From Chamaecrista fasciculata (lineage: Eukaryota; Streptophyta; Magnoliopsida; Fabales; Fabaceae): a stretch of DNA of 64,000 nucleotides. The stretch spans positions 75,174 through 139,173 of the forward strand of contig QANZ01012774.1 in the NCBI GenBank assembly GCA_003254925.1. Direction: 5' to 3'. Under the pieces are notes generated by a model. That model made no database searches and was not told where the DNA came from. It was given only the letters and a program-made list of their open reading frames with translations. A program made the position numbers and the translations under genes. The stretch's first letter is position 1. The number at the start of each line of letters is the position of its first letter. Of this stretch, positions 14,382 through 25,269 are shown one piece after another.

Positions 14382-14621
14382 GGATAATGCTAACGAATGT
14401 CCTTAGGGCACTTGTTAAAGTGCATTAATTACACTTTGAAAATGAAATTTCCACTTTGAAAATGAAAATTTATCTCAGAATTTTAAAGAAGCAATATCTC
14501 TTTGTCCCTTTCAAAATAGAAATTTTGAGGTAAATTTGTATTTTCAAAATAGAAATTCCATTTTCAGAGTGCAATTATTGCACGTTAACAAGTGCCCTAA
14601 AAACACTTGTTAGCATTACCC
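14382..14621. mobile_element. Mutator-like MITE, 240 bp
   Basis: Inverted ends GG(A/G)TAATGCTAAC are followed by matching AAGTG/CACTT words and continue as inverted repeats into the element. A perfect 9-bp duplication TTATTAGAA lies at 14373-14381 and 14622-14630. The element has no coding capacity. Confidence 0.85.
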
Positions 14622-15093
14622 TTATTAGAAAAATTAGTGATGTTAGTTTTTTTTTTTTTTTTACTTTTGCCCAAATGCTAGTTGTACCACACAAAATTAC
14701 TCCCTAGTCATAAAAAGTTTAGCAAGGATTTGTTTTTTTTTTTTTGGAAGATTAAATTCTCACTAAGCATTAAATAGTTGACAATTGAAATACTTTAAGG
14801 ATGAAATTGTGTATTTTGATTATTTAATGACTGATTAATTGACTCAGTATAAATTTAGGGACCAAATAATAATTTTTCTCCTCACAAAATAAATATTATT
14901 TTACATGTATATATTTTATTTGTATGTGGGACATATTAGTCCCCGAGAAAGTAACGTTTGACAGGAACAATAAATAAAAATGTAAATTTGGAAGTACTAG
15001 TTATAGTTTAACTCAAACCCAAAGTAAAGAAGAAACAAACATTGAAGAGATAGTGTGGTGAAAGATGGGAGGATTTGGGTGCTGAAGTGGAAT

Positions 15094-15169
15094 ATTGGTT
15101 TGTTACACAATTAATCATTGTTTAACAATTTTTTGGCAAAAAAAAAAAATCATTGTGTAACAAACCAAT
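15094..15169. repeat. Perfect 18-bp inverted repeat with a 40-base loop
   Basis: The arms ATTGGTTTGTTACACAAT (15094-15111) and ATTGTGTAACAAACCAAT (15152-15169) are exact reverse complements and would fold into a hairpin. The loop contains an A-run. No flanking duplication was recognised. It may be a small foldback element or the stem of a small-RNA precursor. Confidence 0.7.
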
Positions 15170-16369
15170 AAACAATAAACAATTTGTCTTCTTCACCCCC
15201 AAACACTAATAACTGCCTCTTATTCTTGTTTAACCTGTCTCAATCAAGTTATCAACCAATATGCTCATGACACCTGTCCGGCAAAGATAAACACGTACAA
15301 TCCTATCAAAAATTGATCCCTCCCTCACCAAAGCACACCAATTAATATATAAACAACACATAAATTAAACTAGTCCCAATGGTTTATTCATTCTGTTTAC
15401 TTACTAGCCATTTAATTACCGGCAGCTACCATTCCTGCTTTTATATTTTTTTAAGGAATTTATCTAACATGTGCTAAGAAACATTTGATAAACCTTAAAA
15501 ATTAAAAAAGAAAAAAATAAATAAATAAAGTGGTGCCTCCTATAGATGCACTCATTGTAATGACTTCTTCACTGTGGTCCTTCTATACCATTTATTCTAT
15601 TGGTGGTGCCTCCTTATTACTAGCTACCTAATAATGCTCTCCACTTGCTCATGTAGAATTTCAGTTTATTTGCAATCACCCATCTTCTTTTGTGTATATA
15701 TCTTCACTATCTTTCGAGCTGCGCACTTTAAATTATCAATAAAGCAACCGTTTCTCTTTCTTTCTTTTTTTCCCTAACTGTACTGTTAATATATGCTAAA
15801 TATCATATGGATTTTCTTTTCTGGGATCAACTATAATTTTCCTGCATTACATGATTTGATCTAAAATTATATATATGTTGCCTCCTAAATCCTAATATCT
15901 AAAATATTTTCATTATTCAATTTTCTGGTAGTTTATTTTGTTACCTCTATACTACCAATTATGTTTATTTTTTTTTAAAAAAATTATTACCTATTCTATC
16001 TCACTTACTTTAAAACTCCATCAAGCTCTAGTGCAGCCTCCTTCCTTATATTAGATAATATCTTGTAATTAGAATATACATTCCAAAAGGTGGAATAATC
16101 ATGAATAATGCAGCCACCGCATGGGCTGATTATCTCCTAATTTCCCCTTTCATTAATGTTAATGGTGATGAGCGTGGAATATGATCTCCATAATCAGCTT
16201 TGGCTGAAAGCAACAGTTGAGCAAAGTAAAAGACACACTTATATATATGATCTCCATAAATAAGTAATTAATTAATATATCTATACATTCCCTTTATTTA
16301 AGCCTACCACTCCCTACTACCATAATAATGCATATACCATCAACTATGTACATTTGAGCATTTAAAATT

Positions 16370-16411
<42 letters not shown>

Positions 16412-17160
16412 ACAATCCTAGCTACCTTTAATACTTCAAATTAATTTCATCCATACACCACTCATAGTCACACCTTTTGCTATATAAATATATATATAAT
16501 TTGCACATCTTTTTTCATTTCTCTAATCCTTCTTCTATATTTGACCCTACCTTTTTCTCCAATAATTATTTCAGCTGTGTTTTACAAAAGTGGTGTGGTA
16601 TTGACATCAAAATTCGGACCAAAAAAAAAAGTACTGTTGACGTGTGCTGAGTTTTAGAGACAGGTAGCTAATTACCTTCTGAAAAATATAATTTGGCCTT
16701 GGGAAAACTTAAGTGGACTAAAACTCAATTTTAATTCATTAACAAATTCATTGTTCTTCATGTTGTTATTTATTACATTTCTCTTTTTAATTTGATTATT
16801 CACAACGTTTTTTTTATTATTGATGTTAGTCTATCTATCTAATTTTTTGTAGCTAAATTGATTATGTAACAATATTAATTAATTAAAGACATACCATCAA
16901 TACTTGATGACATTTCATATTTAAATATTACATAAATATTTATTATATCTGAATTAGTCACTACGGAGCAATTTTTATTTTTTTGCAAACAATTTTTAAT
17001 TTTGTTTACAAATTTATTTTACTAATATAAATATAAAATTTGTTTATGTATTAATTATATTGAAAATTTACATAATTAACAAAAAATAATATATCTTCAA
17101 TCAACAATAATTTGTCATTAAATATTGGATTTAGATGTCTGTCATTAAAATATATATATA
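15170..17160. other. AT-rich intergenic DNA
   Basis: No gene is supported. The stretch contains a long TA microsatellite at about 16374-16407 and many short A/T runs. A 67-residue frame at 15574-15777 matches nothing I recognise. Confidence 0.4.
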
Positions 17161-17468
17161 CTAGTGTGTTTTCAATGCCTTAACGGGCATGCAAAGATAA
17201 ATTTAAATTTAATAATTATTAAAATTAATAAATTTAATAAAAAATTTTATTATATCTTTTAACAAGTTAATTTTTTATAATATATTATTTTTATTTTTAT
17301 TTTATTAATAATACTTTTTTTATTTGAAATAGTGGAGTTTTTTATTGCCATTGAAGTAGTGGGAAGTTACTTAACTCTCCCACTATTTTTTTTTTCTCTT
17401 TTAACATTTTATAATAAAATTAATTTTAACTAATCAAAACATTCCTCACACATATATAATAGTATATA
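17161..17468 (-). mobile_element. Mini-Helitron, degenerate copy
   Basis: Read on the minus strand, the segment ends in a small stem (ATGCC...GGCAT) followed by a CTAG terminus at 17161-17164, with host T beyond. This matches the 3' end of the better-preserved Helitron at 53065-53386, sharing the TTAGGGCA/TTAAGGCA stem region and CTAG. The 5' end near 17468 is a TATACTATTATA word, blurred by surrounding TA repeats. It has no coding capacity. Confidence 0.55.
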
Positions 17469-17469
17469 T

Positions 17470-18148
17470 ATACATATATATTTTGTAAAGAACTAATATG
17501 TGAAAAACCAACTAAAAGAAAAAAGAAGAATTGACTAGAGAAAACAACTAAAAAAAATAGAAATATATAAGAGATCGTCATAGAGTTTATTTTAGCCAAT
17601 TTTTTGGATAAGAATATTTTAGTCAATTTTAGTTAATTAGACTTTAGAGCCTTTTAAAGCTATGCATGCCTCTTGTACATCACAAGTTGCAATTTGGAAG
17701 TTGCTTGTTGCATCCCATATAACAATCGTAAGTGTGCTCCAGCTTAGCATTTATTTTAGTCTTGAACTAAGAAGTTTGATTGGGTAGCTTAAATTAGAGA
17801 TATGGATGAAAGGTTTCCATGATCATCGACGCACACAAGATAATGAAAGGAACCAACAAAAAATTTAATGAAAATAAAGCTTTTCTTTTTAAAAAAATAT
17901 AAATCAAACTATTAATACATAAACGTGTAATAATTAAACATGCGACTCATATTCTGGCAAAAAAACAAAAAAAACATATCATATATATGATATATTTCTC
18001 AAAATGCTTATATATTTATTTAATTTTGATCAGACTTCATCGGCAAAGAAAGAATATCTCAAAAGCTTATGTATTATATATACTGATAAGAGGCAGTAAT
18101 AAATTAGCGAAAGAGTAAATTAATATGAGCCAAAAGTGGAAGGATGTA
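17470..18148. other. AT-rich intergenic DNA
   Basis: I see no gene, RNA gene or clean repeat end in this stretch. Confidence 0.4.
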
Positions 18149-18158
18149 ATAAAAATTA

Positions 18159-18554
18159 GGGTAAATTACACTTTGGTACTTTATTCTATGAATCGATTTC
18201 ACTTTGGTACACTGTTCTTTGCACCATTGACATTTTGGTACCATGTTCTTTCAAAAGTGATATTTTGATACCATGTTCTTTGCACTGTTAACACTTTGGT
18301 ACCCTAACAAAGATAGAACATAGTAACAAATTGTGAAATTAAGAACATAGTACCAAAGTGAAATCGGTCCATAAAATAGGATACCAAAGTATTAATGGTG
18401 GAAAGAACAAGGTACGAAAATGTCACTTTTGAAAGAACAAGATACTAAAATGTTAACGATGCAAAGAACATGATACCAAAGTGCCACTTTTGAAAAAAAC
18501 AAGATACCAAAATGAAATTGGTCCATAGAACAGGGTGTCCAAGTTTAATTTTCC
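18159..18554. mobile_element. Mutator-like MITE, second copy of the GGGTAAATTAC family
   Basis: The element begins GGGTAAATTACACTTTGGTA and has inverted arms with repeated 'ACTTTGGTACC' and 'TTTTGATACC' words. A perfect 10-bp duplication ATAAAAATTA lies at 18149-18158 and 18555-18564. The arms are more diverged from each other than those of the copy at 6557-6986, so it is probably older. Confidence 0.85.
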
Positions 18555-19059
18555 ATAAAAATTAATAACCACAAAGATTAGTCATTACTCATTAGTGTAC
18601 AGCTGTAGCTTCTCTCACCTCTGTTTGGTAGAAAATCTGTAGTTGACCTCACTCTCCACATATATATATATATATATATGTTTTGTAGGTAGCTAGGTCG
18701 TGGAAAAATTAAAGAAACAATAGTTTGAGACCCAAATAATTCGAAAAGTCTTGGACATCATCCATATTAGCTGACAGCTGTCATGGTCCCTACACTTTCT
18801 CCTCCTGGCTAGCCTCTCTCCTAAGCCCAGTCAACCCATATATCTCCTTCTATTCTCGAAACTCTTGTCCATTCCTCGCTCAATATTTTTAGTATTATAC
18901 ATATATAACACTTCATTTTCTAATGCTTCAACATTGTTCCATTAACCAAAACAAAACACAAAAAAGAAAAGAAAAGAAAAGAAATTTCCCACTTACACAG
19001 TCAGTCACACGAATATTTGTTGCCCATCGCACTCACACACTACGTACTCCCTAATCCCT

Positions 19060-19068
19060 ATATATATA
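19060..19068 (+). promoter_or_regulatory. TATA box of the XTH gene
   Basis: A TATATATAG word lies about 90 bp before the XTH start codon, a normal spacing for a plant TATA box plus a short leader. Confidence 0.6.
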
Positions 19069-19157
19069 GCTAACTTGGCATGCATCAGTTGAATTAATAA
19101 GAAGTCTTGAACAAAACATTACATAAATATATATATCTCTTAGGACATCAATTAAGT

Positions 19158-20888
19158 ATGGAAATAAGGAGTGATAAAGTGATGTTGGTGGTGATGATGA
19201 CAATAAGGTTGTTAGTTATAGTGGTGGGATTAGGAAGTAACATGAATCGAGATTTAGAAATACAATGGGGAGAGGGTCGTGCTAGGATGCTTGGAAAGAA
19301 TGCCCAGATTCTGACATTGTCTCTTGACAAAACTTCCGGGTCGGGTTTCCGATCCAGAAACCAATACCTTTTTGGTAATATTCACATGCAGATCAAGCTT
19401 GTGCCTGGAAATTCTGCAGGCACCGTAACTGCCTATTATGTAAGCTTATATTAATTATTATGTTATCTATATCATTCCTCTTTTTTTCATCATTCTCTAA
19501 TTAATTTGCTTCATTATTACTTATAATTTATCTCTTCCCATCTTTTTTCTTTTTAATTATTATTATTGTTGATGGTGCATATATATACATCCCAGCTATC
19601 TTCTGAGGGGCCTGCTCATGATGAAATAGACTTCGAATTTCTGGGTAACCTAAGTGGCGAGCCTTATATTGTTCACACCAATGTCTTCACGCAAGGCGTA
19701 GGCAACAGAGAACAGCAGTTTTATTTGTGGTTCGACCCCACCCAGGACTTCCATACCTATTCCATTCTTTGGAATCCACATAGCATCATGTATGTATATA
19801 ATAATCAAAGGGTCAAAATCTCATTTTTCGTCCATAGGATGAATTCTGTTTTCATCTCTAAACTCTTTTTAAATTCCATTTTGGTTCTCAAACTTTTTTC
19901 ATTTGTTTTACCCTTTAGTCAAAATCGTGATTATATCTCGTTTCTACCATTTATCTATCGTACTTGAAAAATTAACATGGACAATTTCATTCTAAGGAAG
20001 GGTATTGTGATTGATTATTTTCATTCTAAGGAAGGGTATTGTTCCCGTTTCTACCAACTCACTTATTAAAACACTTATGAGAGATAAATTTTCTAAATCA
20101 TGTGTCCAATTCAGAGATAATAACAAAAACTAAACAAAATCATGATTGGAGTACAGTGGCAAGTGAAAAAAAATTAAATAAGGACCAAAATAGAATGAGA
20201 ATAATCTAGGGACCAAAATGGAATTCACTCTATAATTCAAGTATTGAAATGAAGTTTTGAACTAATAAAAAAGATTTATCTAACATGTGCCCTTAGGACA
20301 CATTTTAAGTTTTTTTTAATTGTTTACTAGAGCATTTTATATTTTGAAATCTACCAAAATTCATTTAAAATATAATTTTTAATGTTTAAAAACTCACTTG
20401 ATTAATCAAAAAAATCTTAACATGTGTTCTGAGGGTTAAAAAAGAGGTGGCATGACTGATGAGAATTAATTGAAATTGTGAGATGCAGATTGTATGTGGA
20501 TGGGACACCCATAAGAGAGTTCAAGAACATGGAATCAAGAGGGATTGGTTTCCCAAAGAAGCAAGCGATGAGGATATACTCAAGCCTTTGGAACGCCGAT
20601 GATTGGGCCACAAGAGGTGGGCTTGTGAAGACAGATTGGACCCAAGCCCCTTTCACTGCCTCCTACACTAACTTCAATGCTCGTCATGCTTGTGTCTCAT
20701 TCACTAATTCCACTCTTTCTTCCTCTTCCTCTTGTTCTTCACAAGACCACCCATGGATGCGACACTCACTCAATGCAGCTGGCCAAGCCACTATCAAATG
20801 GGTTCAGAATAAATACATGATTTATAATTACTGCACTGATACCCAACGTTTTCCCCTAGGCCTCCCTCCTGAATGTTCATTCCCATGA
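19158..20888 (+). CDS. Xyloglucan endotransglucosylase/hydrolase (XTH)
   Basis: Three exons (19158-19439, 19596-19789, 20489-20888) join in frame to 291 residues, the usual XTH length. XTHs are secreted GH16 enzymes that cut and rejoin xyloglucan chains in the cell wall during growth. A signal peptide fills about residues 8-27. The active-site motif HDEIDFEF occupies residues 102-109, with nucleophile Glu104 and acid/base Glu108. The N-glycosylation site NLS follows directly, as in group I/II enzymes. The C-terminal XET extension (about 210-291) keeps its four family cysteines and ends in LGLPPEC. The segment FGNIHMQ has His where many family members have Asp (IDMQ). Intron 2 (19790-20488) carries a MITE. 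I am confident of the family but not of the Arabidopsis counterpart. Confidence 0.95.
19811..20262. mobile_element. MITE in intron 2 of the XTH gene
   Basis: Inverted ends GGTCAAAATCTCATTT / AAATGAAGTTTTGAAC and the internal style (TTTTGGTTCTCAAACTTTT..., GGACCAAAATGGAATTCACT) match the element in the kinase intron at 12294-12727. The flanking duplication is eroded. One inner segment is duplicated (the GATTTTCATTCTAAGGAAGG-like phrase near 19985 and 20020). Confidence 0.65.
20272..20440. repeat. Short inverted-repeat segment in XTH intron 2
   Basis: TTATCTAACATGTGCCCTTAGGACAC near 20277 is the approximate inverse of ATCTTAACATGTGTTCTGAGG near 20412. A similar start (TTATCTAACATGTGCTAAG) occurs at about 15460. 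It is probably a small MITE placed directly after the one at 19811-20262. Confidence 0.4.
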
Positions 20889-21042
20889 ATCATCACTCAA
20901 AACTCTCCATTGCCTTCATTAGTTTCTTCCCTCTTTGTAAAATAATTTAGTAACAATAATCATAGCTACTTATATATATGTATCTATTTCGTTAATCTAC
21001 TTTGGGTCTAATTGCGAGCATTCCAACCGGAAAACAAAAATA

Positions 21043-21430
21043 AATTTAGTCTCATATTTTTCTCAGTTCTCAATTTGGTTTTGTATTTTTTTTTTTACAC
21101 TTTTGGTCTCATATTTTTGGGTCAAGTCCCAATTTGATCCCATATATTTTTTTTATTACAGATTTAGTCTCATATCTTTAAGTTAATTGTAGAATTAGTC
21201 ATATATTTTTAGGTCATGTGCAGAAGTGGTCTCATATCTTTACAAAAAGATTAACTAACAATTGATCCTTTTGCAAAGATATGAGACTAATTCTGCAACC
21301 TGACCAAAAGATATGAGACCAAATTGGGAGTTTTTGCAAAGATATATGAGACCAAAAGTGAAACAAAAAAATACAGCACCAAATTGGGAACAGAACAAAA
21401 GATCCGAGACCAAATTTACACTTTGACCAA
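21043..21430. mobile_element. Foldback element with 'TCTCATATCTTT' arms
   Basis: The left arm (about 21043-21235) and right arm (about 21250-21430) are inverted copies over nearly 180 bp, built of TTAGTCTCATAT and CAATTTGG words. It lies about 150 bp downstream of the XTH stop codon. A single arm of the same family occurs at about 52436-52555. The target-site duplication was not resolved. Confidence 0.65.
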
Positions 21431-23281
21431 TAAATTTTAATTCTTTTTGACCCTGTACGTGATCTGAATTTCAACATCTACTGCAACAAATACTCAACGC
21501 TACTATGTTTCAGTAATTTATTTTCAATTTTAATGTAAACTATACAACCCTCAATCAGCTTCTACAATTAGCTAACTGCCTGACTAAAAGAAAATTGACA
21601 AACTTGATATTATTTATGGTGGAGTTCTAAATATAAGTAGAGATAGTTAAATAGGTTTAACAGAATATCAGAATCCAGTTGGCTTTCTTCATTTCCTCTA
21701 GCTCTTTTCTATTCACTATTCAGAGGAAAAGATGAGGTAGTCAGTAAAGAGTAAAGACCAAGCATGAATACCAAAATGGGCGAGAGAAAGAAGACCACAA
21801 GGGACCCCTACTCTCACTTCAGTTTCTCTTTTATTCATTTTACAAGAAAAATAAGAAGTATTTCAGAAAAACTATCTTATGAAAGTAAATAGCAATGATG
21901 TGAAGTTCATCAAAGATAAACACATTGCATGAAGCTAAGTAGAAACGAAATCTTTTCCTAGAAACAGAATGATTCCTCCTTTTAGGGAAAGCAAGAAATC
22001 TGAACTTCCTCCACTAGATACCATGACCAACAAAATACAAGACTTCGCCCCGATGCAAAATTTTCTTCCTGCTGAGTAGCAAAACAGTCCATATAGGCTA
22101 TAGCTCAATGAATTCATACAGTTTCGTTTCGTATTTTATAATCAAAGATTAAGCAGGCAGCAGCATTATTCAATATATAAATTCCAAGACAGCGCTCATC
22201 AACTTATCCTATTCACATCCAAGAGTTAGACCAGACATTATTTTAATTATAAGGAACTATAACGACAGCCGGAAACGAAGTACCTGAAATTATAAAAGCC
22301 GGGTAGCTTCATCAAACTCTAAATCTATCGGCTCAATTTTTTTTTTTTATTATCAATATTCATTATTTGTACAACATAGTTTGGGGAGCATATTTACAAG
22401 AAGAAAACTTACTCTGCAAAAATAGTTCATTTCAAAAGAAGAATACAAATCTAACACGTGAAATTAAAAACTACGAAGTCAGTGACTGTGTCAAATACAA
22501 ACAAGCTCGAATTCCTTTTCTATAGAACCTTCCGACTTCCCTGCTAATCATCAGAAACAAGGCATCAATGAACTAGGACCAACAGAATGCCAAGCAGTGA
22601 ATTAACCATCATTCTTATCCATCATGATTATACAGGCAGGCCGCCACACAGCCACCACTGATCCAAAATACAGCCCCATCTCAAACTCATCTCAAATGGC
22701 TTCGTGCGTTTCCTAATTAAAAGCAATTGATATCAACGCCATACAAAGTGGCAACCTTGAATTCACTCAGTATGCTCAATCATCAATAATTGAAGATCCA
22801 TTCTCCAGTGTCAACGTGAAGATAAACATGCCAACAATGCAGAAAGTGCAAATAGACAATGAAGCTTTCATAAGAAATATGGCCAGGTGAGATATCAACA
22901 TAGAAAGATGGAGCCATATAATGAACCCTTCAGTCAAATAAGCCAAGAGTTTGGAAAGAGACATGTGATTGAGTGCTTTATGAAATTAAATCCAGTACAT
23001 CAAACTTTCCGCCAAAATAAAGATGTGTTAGCACAAACAACTACAGCTATTTTACTAATAAAAAAAATTATAGTGATCCATGCTAATAGTGCAAAAAAGA
23101 AAAGTAATCAAAATTGTTCAACCTAGTCACATTTTCCACTTTAGCAGAAATCAATTCTGACGTCACAATAAACTTTCAAGGGGCTCAAAGTAATTCAAAA
23201 GAAAGTGTACGACATTCATCTCACTGAAACATCATCCTATGACTTGAAATAAACTTAGTCGCCAAAGATCATCACAAAATA
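21431..23281. other. Intergenic DNA between XTH and RRP1 genes
   Basis: No coding region is supported. The last few hundred bases must contain the 3' untranslated region of the minus-strand RRP1 gene. Small open frames here (60-81 residues) show no domain. Confidence 0.4.
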
Positions 23282-24958
23282 TCATGCCGGACTAGATTTC
23301 AATTTCCTCAAGCGTTTGACAGATGGGGAAACGCCCTTTTTTGCCTTTCTGGCCTTCTTCACTTTCATCTTTTTAGTAGCGGGAATCATCTCCCTGATGG
23401 GACCTGGTGGTACACCTTTCTTGAGAGCACTTCCTCTGGGTATAACAGTGGGAGGCAGTCTCAGGCTCTGAGGAGGTAGAGGATTTTGTGGCTTCCACAC
23501 CAAGTTATTTTTCATAGAAAATCTTACCTTCTTTTTATTTCCCTCTCCACTCTTAACAATTTTAATCCCTTCAGCATCAACATCATTAACCACGTGATCT
23601 AGAGATTGCTGTCCTTTTAAAGTCTTCGTTCTCTTTCTCTTCTTAGATACAGTTCCTGTAGCGGTAGCTTCAGAAGTATCACTCAAACTTGTAATTCCAT
23701 CTTCCAAACCTGCTTCTGCAGCAACAATCTCAAACTGCTTTTGAAGGTTTGAAATCACAGATTCATTCAGTGTTATTGTGCTTTCATCATTGGGTTGTTC
23801 ATCATTTGAGCCATTTTCACAAACTACAATGTTATTCTCGTTCTCAGTAGGACTCTTCTCAGATTCAGATGCATCATTCTTCTTCTTTTTCTTCTTTGTC
23901 CTTTTCGCACTGCCATCTGAGGCTTTTTTCTCCTTCTTACTTTTCTTCACCTTCTTACCACCGGTCCCATTTGGAACCTCTGAAATTTCTTCATTGTGTC
24001 TCAAATCACCTTCATCTGGAGTGTCTGCAATAGGAACCAAAATTGGCACTTCCTCTTCATCTTGACCATCAACATCAGGAATGGAGAACTCAAATCCTGA
24101 AGATGACATATCTTTCTCCAGCTTCACAAATTCCTCACGCAGAGCAAACAATACCTTTCTATTTCCCTGACAGCATTCAGGCGAAGAACCCAACTCATAG
24201 AACTTACTCGAGAACCCCATGACTAATGCTATTGTTCCAAGCACCACAACATCATCACCTGAATCGATCTCACCCCCTGCCTTCTTAACTTCCAACAATC
24301 CCTTCCCCATTCTCAGCAGAACATCAAACATATTAGATTTAATCTTTCCCAACAAGACTTTATCAGGCAATTTGCCCATAACAGAAATAAAGGGCTTGAA
24401 GAGCACCTCAAGCACTTCGGACCGAATGGGAAGGAAAGGCCTAAGCTCTTCCAAGAAAATAGAGGCAATGTGATAATTAACTCCATTTCCCTGAAACTTA
24501 TCTTCAGCAGAGAAAGTCATCTCATCCAAAACACCCATTAACCGTTGGGTAAGTTCCAAATCCCACGAATTCTTTTTCAGAAGAACAAAAAAATTGTGAA
24601 GAAATCTCCGAATTAAGAGGTAGAACTTGTCTAACCTGAGCGCATCAATTCCAGACCATTCGCGACGCATAGAGAGCAAGAAGGCCGAGAAGTACTGCAC
24701 GGAAAGATCCAGATCGAGAACTATGAGCAGCGAGGAAAGGCGATCAATGAGGTCAGCCTGAACAGGAACCTTGTCAGCATGCCAGACGCAGTAGAAAAGG
24801 CCCTTCCAGAGCTTCTTCATGTCATCTTCGGCAACTTGGGATTGTAAAGGAAGCCATGTCTTGAAGAGAACGCGCAGAGCTTTGTCTCTGGTTGCCTTGT
24901 TGCAGCAAGCTAGCTGCTTAATCAGTGAGCGACCCACCAGCTGTGACCCGTTCACCAT
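23282..24958 (-). CDS. RRP1: RRP1/Nop52 family ribosomal RNA processing protein
   Basis: This is an uninterrupted 558-residue frame. Its N-terminal 210 residues or so match the Nop52 domain: GRSLIKQLACCNKATRDKAL, then FKTWLPLQ, LWKGLFYCVWHADK, and REWSGIDALRLDKFYLLIRR. RRP1 proteins act in the nucleolus in maturation of the large-subunit rRNA (27S/ITS processing). The middle is acidic and carries a Lys-rich nuclear/nucleolar signal (about residues 335-372). The tail has the plant-typical KKVRFSMKNNLVWKP and LPP..LRLPP..IPRGSALKKG segments and ends very basic. The start fits because MVNGSQLVGRSLIKQLA leads straight into the domain. No intron is needed. Lack of introns may mean an old retrocopy, or simply the normal structure of the family in plants. 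Confidence 0.92.
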   Translation of the reverse strand: MVNGSQLVGRSLIKQLACCNKATRDKALRVLFKTWLPLQSQVAEDDMKKLWKGLFYCVWHADKVPVQADLIDRLSSLLIVLDLDLSVQYFSAFLLSMRREWSGIDALRLDKFYLLIRRFLHNFFVLLKKNSWDLELTQRLMGVLDEMTFSAEDKFQGNGVNYHIASIFLEELRPFLPIRSEVLEVLFKPFISVMGKLPDKVLLGKIKSNMFDVLLRMGKGLLEVKKAGGEIDSGDDVVVLGTIALVMGFSSKFYELGSSPECCQGNRKVLFALREEFVKLEKDMSSSGFEFSIPDVDGQDEEEVPILVPIADTPDEGDLRHNEEISEVPNGTGGKKVKKSKKEKKASDGSAKRTKKKKKKNDASESEKSPTENENNIVVCENGSNDEQPNDESTITLNESVISNLQKQFEIVAAEAGLEDGITSLSDTSEATATGTVSKKRKRTKTLKGQQSLDHVVNDVDAEGIKIVKSGEGNKKKVRFSMKNNLVWKPQNPLPPQSLRLPPTVIPRGSALKKGVPPGPIREMIPATKKMKVKKARKAKKGVSPSVKRLRKLKSSPA

Positions 24959-25269
24959 CGGTTTCCTTCCCGATAGAGAAAGATGGATGCACAGTTTGGT
25001 CTTTGCGGAAACCCTAGACCTTCGAGGGTGACAACGAAAGAAGGAATTCCTTTAGGGTATGACTTGTGAGTGTCGATGAATAAAACCCTAGTGTAACTTT
25101 TGAAATTCGCAGTTATCGATATAGAGAATAGAGAATACAGAATTTTGCCGAGTGGAGAAGGCGGAAAATTGATTGATCGCCTACGCCTGTTGTGTTTCTT
25201 GTTTGGCCCGGTGGAAAAAGAAACCCTAGAATTATCACAAATCTTTTTATTTTTTCTTAAGGAAAACAA

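Noticed and set aside
23778-24473. Plus-strand frames inside the RRP1 gene
   Set aside because: They are antisense shadows of the Lys- and Ser-rich part of RRP1, with a Phe-run from the Lys codons.
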